Below, piece by piece: positions 57,931 through 64,000 of a stretch of DNA of 64,000 nt (positions are counted from its first letter, which is position 1; each line of letters begins with the position of its first letter). The position numbers and the translations under genes were made by a program. The notes beneath the pieces were generated by a model, which saw only the letters and a list, made by a program, of their open reading frames with translations, was not told where the DNA came from and did not search any database. This DNA comes from an uncultured Prevotellaceae bacterium (GTDB lineage: Bacteria; Bacteroidota; Bacteroidia; Bacteroidales; Muribaculaceae), in the NCBI GenBank assembly GCA_947302275.1, contig CAMYUW010000012.1, forward strand, positions 1 through 64,000, in the 5' to 3' direction.

Positions 57931-59421
57931 TTATTTCTTGGCTGGCGCTTTCTTTGTCGCAGCCTTCTTGGTTTCAGTCTTCTTAGCAGGAGCTTTTTTT
58001 GCAGCAGGCTTTTTGGCGGGCGCTTTCTTCTTGGCTGCAGGCTTGGACTCGGGCTCTGCAGGCTTCGGTGTCTCTACAGGTGCGGGCTCAGGTTCATCGA
58101 TAGGGAAGTCGCCGGTGGTGTCCTTTACGATGTTGTTGCGCATCATCTCGACTTCGCGGTGTAGCTTCTCAATTTCCTGCTCCTGGTTGCGGATAGTCAA
58201 CAGCAGGGAGTTGAGCTCCTCGTTATCGATGCTGGCGGGGTACTGTTCCTCGACACGGATCATGAAGTCGCTCAAGACATTCATGTAGTTGGTGAACGCC
58301 GTGTAGGGCGAGTCGTAGGGGCTGTAGTGGCTGTGTACCGAGCCATCGTCGTTGTGTTTGGTGGACATGTAGAAGAAGTGGTCACTGCCTTGCAGGTAGT
58401 TCCAGTCCTGCTTGATGCGACGGTCGGTGCACAAGCGCACGCGTTCACCGATGGAATAGAGCTTCTTGACAGCTTCCTGTTGCAGGGTGTTGCCCAACCA
58501 TGCGCTGGTGTCGCGGGCCTCGTCGGTCCATGACATGGGGTAGGGAACGGCGAGTTCTGCAACGGGTTTGAACTTGGAAACGACCTCGCTGGGTGTCCAG
58601 AATTGGATGTCCTTCTCGGCAGCGAAGCGGGGCAGAGCCTTCATGAACTCGAAGATGCCGCTCTCGCGAGGTTGCAATTCACCGAAGGCGTCATAGTTCA
58701 TGAACAGATTGATTAACTGCTCCTCCTGGGGTAATTCATTGATCCAGTGAATGTACTTGTCGGCTGTAAGTGGATAGGATGCCCACTCGGGGTTGCTGAA
58801 ACGGAACGAGATGTCATCGCTCAGTTTGCCGTTCTTCAGCAAGAGCTTGAGCTTGGGGGCTGAAGCCGAACTGTAGAGGAAGTTGGGCGAACGCCAGCCG
58901 AGCACGTGCTTGGCATCGGCGGTAATGGCAGCTTTGAAGCCCATGGCATATACCATCGAGGCGATATCGTCATCATAGATCAACTCGGTGTTGCGGAAAA
59001 CTTTGGGCTTTTGTCCGAAGAGTTGGAAAATCTTCGCGTCATGAGCCTTGACCTGTGCGACAAACTCGTCGGGGTCGTAAAGTGATGAAAGGCTGTGGGC
59101 GTAGGTCTCACTGAGGAATTCCACGCAACCTGTGGCGGCCAGTTCCTTCATCGAGTCGATGAATTCAGGTACATACTGTTCCAGTTGCTCCAGTGCAGTG
59201 CCACTGATCGAGAAAGCCACCTTGAATTTCTTGCCGTTTTCCTTGATCATGTCGAGCAGCATCTGGTTGGCGGGCAGATAGGAGCGCTGTGCGATGCGTG
59301 TGATGATGTCGTCGTCGGCAAAGTCATCGTAATAGTAGTGGTCGTTACCGATGTCAAAGAAACGGTAGTGTTTCAGGCGGAACGGCTGATGAATCTGGAA
59401 ATAAAAACAAATCGCTTTCAT
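57931..59421 (-). CDS. GH57 alpha-amylase-type glycosidase with histone H1-like C-terminal tail
   Basis: 496 residues, cytosolic. Residues 1-390 are a GH57 domain: YFQIHQPFRL (7-16), GCVEFLSETYAHSLSSLYD, VFRNTELIYDD, NLFMNYDAFGELQ and WTDEARDTSAWLGN. A short coiled coil follows (NSLLLTIRNQEQEIEKLHRE), then an acidic Pro-rich linker and a tail of about 35 residues made of AKK/APAKK units. The core would act on glycogen or maltodextrin with the two upstream gene products. The tail resembles eukaryotic H1 and bacterial AlgP/Hc1 basic repeats and is not a normal part of GH57. Its DNA is low-complexity, so its length may vary. Confidence 0.93.
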   Translation of the reverse strand: MKAICFYFQIHQPFRLKHYRFFDIGNDHYYYDDFADDDIITRIAQRSYLPANQMLLDMIKENGKKFKVAFSISGTALEQLEQYVPEFIDSMKELAATGCVEFLSETYAHSLSSLYDPDEFVAQVKAHDAKIFQLFGQKPKVFRNTELIYDDDIASMVYAMGFKAAITADAKHVLGWRSPNFLYSSASAPKLKLLLKNGKLSDDISFRFSNPEWASYPLTADKYIHWINELPQEEQLINLFMNYDAFGELQPRESGIFEFMKALPRFAAEKDIQFWTPSEVVSKFKPVAELAVPYPMSWTDEARDTSAWLGNTLQQEAVKKLYSIGERVRLCTDRRIKQDWNYLQGSDHFFYMSTKHNDDGSVHSHYSPYDSPYTAFTNYMNVLSDFMIRVEEQYPASIDNEELNSLLLTIRNQEQEIEKLHREVEMMRNNIVKDTTGDFPIDEPEPAPVETPKPAEPESKPAAKKKAPAKKPAAKKAPAKKTETKKAATKKAPAKK

Positions 59422-59459
59422 ATATTTTTTGGTTTTAAGTTGTCAGTTTTGGTTTTTTA

Positions 59460-59479
59460 GTATGGTTATTCTCGCCTGA
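59460..59479 (-). repeat. Leader element GTAyrrTyAyTmTCGCyTrA, copy C
   Basis: GTATGGTTATTCTCGCCTGA, between the glycosyltransferase stop and the GH57 start, next to TTTTGGTTTTTTAG sequence. Confidence 0.5.
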
Positions 59480-59482
59480 TTA

Positions 59483-60745
59483 CTAGCGGTTGATCAGGTT
59501 GCGGTAGAGGTTAATGACCTTGGCGCCGGCCTTGTCCCAGGTGATCTGGTTCACCTCGGCAAGTCCCTGCTCACGCAACTCGTTATACATCGCGGGATAC
59601 TTGATGATGCTGTAGATGGCGTCGGCCATGGCATTGGTGTCCCAGTAGTCAATCTTGATGACGTTGTCCAGAATCTCGGCACAGCCGCTCTGCTTGCTGA
59701 TGATCGATGGCACACCCATCTGCATGGCCTCGAGCGGCGAGATGCCGAAGGGTTCGCTCACCGAAGGCATGATATATACATCACTGGCTGCTAGCATTTC
59801 ATACACCTGTTTGCCCTTGAGGAAGCCGGTGAAATGGAATCGGTCGGCAATGTCTCGCTTGGCGGCCAGGCGAATCATCTTGTCCATCATGTCACCGCTG
59901 CCTGCCATCACAAACTGTGCGTTGTTTACTTTGTGCAGCACCTGTGCAGCGGCCTCGACAAAGTATTCGGGACCTTTCTGCATGGTGATGCGGCCCAGGA
60001 AGGTGATGACCTTGCTCGTCTTGCCTGGAGGCGCCTCCAGGTTGAGCAGTTCCTCGTTCAAGGGTTCCACGGCGTTGTGTACGGTGGTCACCTTGTCTGG
60101 GCTGATGCCGTATTTCTCGATAACGGTGCGGCGCGTGAGGTTGCTCACGGTGATGATGTGGTCGGCGTTGTTCATGCCGTCCTTCTCAATGCTGAACACC
60201 GTTGGGTTGACGTTACCGCGTGAGCGGTCAAAGTCAGTGGCATGGACATGGATTACCAGAGGCTTGCCCGTGACCTGCTTGGCATGGATGCCGGCAGGAT
60301 AGGTGAGCCAGTCGTGGCTGTGGATGACATCGCAGTCCACTGTGCGCGCGATGACACCAGCCACAATGCTGTAGTTGTTGATCTCCTCCAGCAGGTTCTC
60401 GGGATAACGGCCTGAGAACTCGATGCAACCCAGGTCGTTGGTGCTCATGTAATTGAAGTCGCCGTAGATGTGGTTGCGCAGGTCGAAATAGAACTGCGGA
60501 TCCATCACATTGCCAATGCGGCTCTGAACGTAGTCCATATTCACGTCGCGCCATGCCACCGGCGTGCTGTTGGCGCCGATGATGCGTGCGAAATCTTTGG
60601 GCTCATCGCCCCAGGGCTTGGGGATGACAAAGGTGATATCCATGTCACCATTCTCCCACATGCCCTTGGTGAGTCCGTAACTTGCGGTTCCCAGTCCTCC
60701 TAAAATGTGGGGCGGAAACTCCCAGCCAAACATTAATGCTTTCAT
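59483..60745 (-). CDS. Glycogen synthase-like glycosyltransferase (GT4/GT5 fold)
   Basis: 420 residues, GT-B fold. The N-terminal domain starts MFGWEFPPHILGGLGTASYG, with the KxGGL-like loop, and has DVIHSHDWLTYPAG; the C-terminal domain has GRITMQKGPEYFVEAAAQV and the E-x7-E donor motif in SVSEPFGISPLEAMQMG. It would extend alpha-glucan from an ADP- or UDP-glucose donor. It lies between the debranching enzyme (12 bp) and GH57 genes, a stable Bacteroidales glycogen cluster. Donor specificity is not readable. Confidence 0.92.
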   Translation of the reverse strand: MKALMFGWEFPPHILGGLGTASYGLTKGMWENGDMDITFVIPKPWGDEPKDFARIIGANSTPVAWRDVNMDYVQSRIGNVMDPQFYFDLRNHIYGDFNYMSTNDLGCIEFSGRYPENLLEEINNYSIVAGVIARTVDCDVIHSHDWLTYPAGIHAKQVTGKPLVIHVHATDFDRSRGNVNPTVFSIEKDGMNNADHIITVSNLTRRTVIEKYGISPDKVTTVHNAVEPLNEELLNLEAPPGKTSKVITFLGRITMQKGPEYFVEAAAQVLHKVNNAQFVMAGSGDMMDKMIRLAAKRDIADRFHFTGFLKGKQVYEMLAASDVYIMPSVSEPFGISPLEAMQMGVPSIISKQSGCAEILDNVIKIDYWDTNAMADAIYSIIKYPAMYNELREQGLAEVNQITWDKAGAKVINLYRNLINR

Positions 60746-60757
60746 ATCTCTTGTCGT

Positions 60758-62716
60758 TTATTCGTCAATGATGTGAAGGTTCTTGAAAGTGCGCAACACG
60801 CGCAGGATGCCGCCCACGTTGGGGGCGAAGCTCACGGCTCCACGTCCGATGAAAGGCGGGTTGCCGTCATAGAGTTCGCTCAACGAACCGATGCAGCCCT
60901 CTTTCATCTCGTCCTCGAAGCCGATCATCATCCTCTCGATGAACGAGATACTGTTGAGGCCGAACACGCGGATGTAGGCCTTGCTGTAGAAGTCCATCAG
61001 CCAGGGACGGGCGCTGCCGGCGTAGTATGCCGTCTGACGCTCTTGGGGGGTACCCAGGTACCAGGGTATATAACCGTAACTGTTAGGACTGAGGGTGCGC
61101 AGTCCCTTGGGTGTTAGCAACTCGCGGGTGGTGATGTCGAGCACGCGCTTGCGTTGGCGGCGGTCCAGCGGGCTGTAGTCCACAGCTGCTGCAATAATCA
61201 TATTAGGCCGCACGCTCAAGTCGGTATAGCTGCCATTCACATAGTCGTAGAGGTAGCCATAATCGGTCATGAATGTCTCGATAAAGGCTGGCTTGCACTT
61301 GTCAGCAATCTGCTGGCAGCGCTCAACAAAGGCTTTCTCCTCCTCAATCTGTCCGAACAGTTCTTCAACGGCAAATCTCAAGGCGTTGTACCACAATGCG
61401 TTAAATTCTACCAAATAGCCTGTGCGGGGGATGAGCGGAGTGCCGTCGGGGTGGGTGCTGTTCATCCACGATACGGGTTGCAGCGTGCCGTCGGTGCTCA
61501 CTAGGCCGTTGTCTTCCAACTTGAGGTTGGGATGTTTCCCATCGGCAATGAAGTTGATGAGGTCCTTAACCAGTTGGCCATATCGCTCACGTGCGGCCTC
61601 GGCATTCAAGTCGTGAGCATATCGCTGCACAGTCCAGATGGCCCACAGTGGGATGTCAGGCAGTTCCAGTCCCACGAGGTGCTTGTCAAGGGTGCCATCG
61701 CGCATCCAGTCGTTGAGAGCGCGGGCGGCGGTGTCCATAATGAGTTCGAAGTCCTGGCGGTGGTGTACCGAGAGGGTGCAACCCGGCAGGGCGATGAACT
61801 CGTCGCGGGCACGGATTTTGAACCAGGGATAGCCAGCCAGTAGGTAGTGACCTTCATTATTGGTGATATAGAACTGCTTGGCGCTGTTCTTCATGCAGTT
61901 GTAGAAACTCGTGCGGGGTGTGCGCGGCTTGATTTCGTCTTCATACATCTTGGTGAGCGTTCTTGTGTTCACCTCTTCAACACCTGCCGAGAAGATGAGT
62001 GGCTCGCCTTTCTTGATCTCGACCTCGAAGTAGCCGGGTACGTACAGGTCCTCGCTGTAGGGGATGCCGCGCTCCTGGTCCTTGATGTACTCGATGTTCT
62101 TGTACCAGTGCGGGTCAAACACAAAGCGGGGCTTGTGGTTCATCTGCATGAACAGTGTGGGATAACCATTGTACATGCAGGTGGCGATACCGTTGGCCAC
62201 TTCCTGGTAGTCGCGGCTGGCGACAGCGTTCTCAACACACAGGTCGTTGGCATTACGGAAGGCCAGGAATGGCCTGAACTGCAAGGTCGTTGCCGAGTGG
62301 GCATCCACCAGCGTGTAGCGGATGAGGATGCGGTTCTCGTGGGTGATGAAGATTTTCTCCTTCTTAAGGATGACGCCACCCACTCGGTAGGTGGTGGTGG
62401 GTACGCGTTCACAGTCATACTCGCGGATGTACTTGTGGCCGTTAGGGCTGTAGGTATCACCCTTGTAACGGTGCAGTCCCAGGTTGAAGGGGGCACCATG
62501 CTGAATGACGGTCTCGTCGAGCGTTGACAACAGCACGTGGTTGTTGTCGTCTAGCTCAGGAACGGGAATCACCAGCAGTCCATGTTGCTTGCGGGTATTG
62601 CAACCCACGATGGTGGTGCAATGGTAGGCTCCCGACTGGTTGGTGCGCAACATCTCCTTGGGCAGCGACTGCTCAAGGTTGATCATCAGGTTTTTATCAA
62701 ATTTCAGATAACTCAT
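60758..62716 (-). CDS. Glycogen debranching enzyme (amylo-alpha-1,6-glucosidase)
   Basis: 652 residues. The N-terminal beta domain (MLRTNQSGAYHCTTIVGCNTRKQHGLL; in parts) is of the GDE_N type and the C-terminal half is the (alpha/alpha)6 GDE_C domain (GYPWFKIRARDEFIALPGC, DGTLQPVSWMNSTHPDGTPL, FNALWYNALRFAVEELFG). It cleaves alpha-1,6 branch residues in the cytosol. It heads the three-gene glycogen cluster; a TAATTTTG -7 box at 62744-62751 may give it its own start within the tail of the lipid kinase operon. Confidence 0.94.
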   Translation of the reverse strand: MSYLKFDKNLMINLEQSLPKEMLRTNQSGAYHCTTIVGCNTRKQHGLLVIPVPELDDNNHVLLSTLDETVIQHGAPFNLGLHRYKGDTYSPNGHKYIREYDCERVPTTTYRVGGVILKKEKIFITHENRILIRYTLVDAHSATTLQFRPFLAFRNANDLCVENAVASRDYQEVANGIATCMYNGYPTLFMQMNHKPRFVFDPHWYKNIEYIKDQERGIPYSEDLYVPGYFEVEIKKGEPLIFSAGVEEVNTRTLTKMYEDEIKPRTPRTSFYNCMKNSAKQFYITNNEGHYLLAGYPWFKIRARDEFIALPGCTLSVHHRQDFELIMDTAARALNDWMRDGTLDKHLVGLELPDIPLWAIWTVQRYAHDLNAEAARERYGQLVKDLINFIADGKHPNLKLEDNGLVSTDGTLQPVSWMNSTHPDGTPLIPRTGYLVEFNALWYNALRFAVEELFGQIEEEKAFVERCQQIADKCKPAFIETFMTDYGYLYDYVNGSYTDLSVRPNMIIAAAVDYSPLDRRQRKRVLDITTRELLTPKGLRTLSPNSYGYIPWYLGTPQERQTAYYAGSARPWLMDFYSKAYIRVFGLNSISFIERMMIGFEDEMKEGCIGSLSELYDGNPPFIGRGAVSFAPNVGGILRVLRTFKNLHIIDE

Positions 62717-62743
62717 TGTATTTAGTTTTTGGGATTATTATCT

Positions 62744-62751
62744 CAAAATTA
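62744..62751 (-). promoter_or_regulatory. Possible -7 box of the glycogen cluster
   Basis: TAATTTTG on the minus strand, 28 bp before the debranching enzyme start; no good -33 match. Confidence 0.4.
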
Positions 62752-62756
62752 AGGTA

Positions 62757-63662
62757 TTAAACGTCGTTAGGAAGGGTTGGCGGAACAAGGATTTTGATGC
62801 CCTTGTTCACGTTTTCGATAACCAGCTTGGATGGCATCATCATGGGGTCACCATCCATGTGGATGATGTCTTCGCCTTCACGTTCAATGGTGATGCGCTT
62901 GCCACGGTAGATGCTCACGTGGTTGTCACGACTCAGTTGCTTGAGGAAAAGGCGGGCTCCGATCAGGGGACTATGCGCGAGGTTGAAGGGGTGCATTACC
63001 GTCACGTCGATTAGACCGTCCTGCATGGTAGCCCGGGGTGCGATATAGGCATTGTTGCCATATTGTGCAGCATTGCAACAGGCGATGACAAAGGCTTTCT
63101 CCTTCATCTGTTGCCCATCGATGTCAATGACGTACTCCTGTGGCTTATACTTGAAAAATTCGGTGATAGTTGTCTTAATATAGGTGATAAAGCCACGGGT
63201 CCCCTCGTTGGAGAACTTGTAACTCACAGCCGCATCAAAGCCCATACCGCAAGTGCAGAAGAAAGGTCTCCCGTTGAGAGTGCAATAATCAAAACTGCCC
63301 ACGACACCGTTGTTAAGCACTTGCAGCGAACGGCTTGCATTCATGGATAGCCTCAAGTGACGCGCCAAGCCGTTGCCCGAGCCACAGGGAACGATAGCTA
63401 GGGCGGTATCGGTATTACACAGGGCGTGGCCCACCTCGTTGACGGTTCCGTCGCCACCAATGGCAACCACGATGTCGAAGTTGTCCTTGACAGCTTGCTG
63501 GGTGAGTTCATAGGCATGGCCTTGATATTCACTCATGATAATGCTCACATCATTGAGGTCAGGATTGACCACGGTTTCAATCAGGCGTGGTATCTTGTCC
63601 TTGCTGCCGGTTCCCGATACAGGGTTGATGATGGCAAGTATGTGTCTTCGCTTCTCTTCCAT
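62757..63662 (-). CDS. Diacylglycerol kinase / YegS-like lipid kinase
   Basis: 301 residues from the ATG at 63662; a TTG three codons earlier overlaps the -7 box. DAGK catalytic motifs: IINPVSGTGSKDK near the start, VVAIGGDGTVNEVGHAL, and VPCGSGNGLARHL. The C-terminal domain (GRATMQDGLIDV-like: APRATMQDGLIDVTVMHP) and HMDGDPMMMPSKL end are typical of YegS/DgkB relatives. It phosphorylates a lipid alcohol at the inner membrane. It precedes the glycogen cluster by 40 bp on the same strand. Confidence 0.93.
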   Translation of the reverse strand: MEEKRRHILAIINPVSGTGSKDKIPRLIETVVNPDLNDVSIIMSEYQGHAYELTQQAVKDNFDIVVAIGGDGTVNEVGHALCNTDTALAIVPCGSGNGLARHLRLSMNASRSLQVLNNGVVGSFDYCTLNGRPFFCTCGMGFDAAVSYKFSNEGTRGFITYIKTTITEFFKYKPQEYVIDIDGQQMKEKAFVIACCNAAQYGNNAYIAPRATMQDGLIDVTVMHPFNLAHSPLIGARLFLKQLSRDNHVSIYRGKRITIEREGEDIIHMDGDPMMMPSKLVIENVNKGIKILVPPTLPNDV

Positions 63663-63668
63663 CCACCG

Positions 63669-63676
63669 CAAAGATA
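63669..63676 (-). promoter_or_regulatory. -7 box of the lipid kinase gene, near-leaderless
   Basis: TATCTTTG on the minus strand, ending 6 bp before the ATG at 63662, so the predicted leader is about 3 nt. No clear -33 element. Confidence 0.5.
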
Positions 63677-63697
63677 ATACTTTTTTGCGTGATTTTT

Positions 63698-63728
63698 TTT
63701 GATAAAAGGCTATTTTGAGTTATTTTTG
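63698..63728 (+). promoter_or_regulatory. Promoter of the right-edge membrane protein gene
   Basis: TTTG (63698-63701), 19 nt, TATTTTTG (63721-63728). Leader about 40 nt. Confidence 0.6.
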
Positions 63729-63771
63729 TGGAAAAATTATTAACAATTAATATATCACCTTACAGAAATCA

Positions 63772-64000
63772 ATGAAGAAGATTAGCATCAACCTCTTGAC
63801 AAACGTGATTTTGTTGTTTGCTGGCATCATTTTAATCATGTTCCATAGTGTGCCTAACATCATGATTTGGGGCGCACGGGTGATGGGTGCAACCTTCATG
63901 TTGCCGGCTATTGCCTATCTGGTGATGGTGGCCGTGCGGCACTCCGATGCCCGCACCAGTACCGAATACATGGGCGTGTTGCCTGCCGTGGGCGGCTTGT
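63772..64000 (+). CDS. Integral membrane protein, N-terminal part (runs off right edge)
   Basis: The frame from ATG 63772 is open to the window end (76 codons). It starts MKKISINLLTNVILLFAG and contains at least two membrane helices (LLTNVILLFAGIILIMF and VMGATFMLPAIAYLVMVAV) with short charged loops (RHSDARTSTEYMG). The spacing suggests a small DUF308/HdeD-like multi-pass protein, but too little is present to be sure. It diverges from the lipid kinase gene. Confidence 0.75.
   Translation, partial: MKKISINLLTNVILLFAGIILIMFHSVPNIMIWGARVMGATFMLPAIAYLVMVAVRHSDARTSTEYMGVLPAVGGL

Overview
The window reads as chromosomal DNA of a member of the Bacteroidales. Evidence: a SusC/RagA-type receptor beginning at the left edge, families largely confined to Bacteroidota (DUF6377-type and DUF4924 proteins, DUF349 protein, CarboxypepD_reg/TonB barrels, TlpA-DUF4369 lipoprotein, the GDE-GT-GH57 glycogen cluster), and many matches to the Bacteroidota promoter (TTTG, 19-21 nt, TAnnTTTG). 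The family (Muribaculaceae, Prevotellaceae or another) cannot be settled from sequence reading alone. No rRNA, tRNA, CRISPR array, transposase, integrase or phage gene was seen.

Layout. 1-2.5 kb: the 5' end of a susC-like receptor gene diverging from a membrane-spanning TPR/HTH regulator, probably the edge of a polysaccharide utilisation locus. 2.5-8.7 kb: typA, a secreted transglutaminase-like protein, a short-chain dehydrogenase, and a TonB-C-domain protein translationally coupled to a second membrane-spanning TPR/HTH regulator. 8.9-14.1 kb: two paralogous MFS transporters and a phosphoglucomutase; one transporter carries an in-frame array of five palindromic 45-bp units. 14.2-25.9 kb: an accessory-looking block with a LytTR regulator divergent from a LiaF-like membrane protein, two related TonB-type outer-membrane barrels, a BamE-like lipoprotein, and enzymes carrying a duplicated zinc-ribbon module (ribbon-PNPOx and GNAT-ribbon), a CAT-like acetyltransferase, a MerR-GyrI regulator, a double GNAT and a small secreted protein. 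Between the last two is a candidate minus-strand small RNA.

26.0-39.8 kb is almost entirely minus strand: 2H phosphoesterase, FMN-binding protein, MurU-like nucleotidyltransferase overlapping an AmgK-RapZ fusion kinase, prfC, rfbD, DUF4924 and a Crp/Fnr regulator; then an outer-membrane protein, GNAT, acyltransferase, ABC-F ATPase and an HTH-fused DNA methyltransferase with a perfect 13-bp inverted repeat on its promoter. 39.9-51.8 kb: a ComEA-N-like small membrane protein, an NSS sodium symporter, recQ, an undecaprenyl-phosphate sugar transferase, a DUF349 protein, a cyclophilin lipoprotein and ppdK. 51.9-57.7 kb: a TlpA lipoprotein, a GH3-beta-lactamase fusion and a 5'-nucleotidase whose promoter is duplicated in tandem. 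57.9-63.7 kb: a lipid kinase followed by the glycogen genes (debranching enzyme, glycosyltransferase, GH57), closed by a strong terminator. The right edge cuts a membrane protein gene.

Themes. Peptidoglycan sugar salvage is suggested by two separate loci (GH3-beta-lactamase fusion; AmgK-RapZ with MurU). Cell-envelope sensing recurs in three regulators with transmembrane segments. The best candidates for something undescribed are the zinc-ribbon-tagged enzyme/outer-membrane-barrel block, the operator-controlled HTH-methyltransferase operon, the small RNA near 25.2 kb, and the palindromic array inside an MFS transporter.
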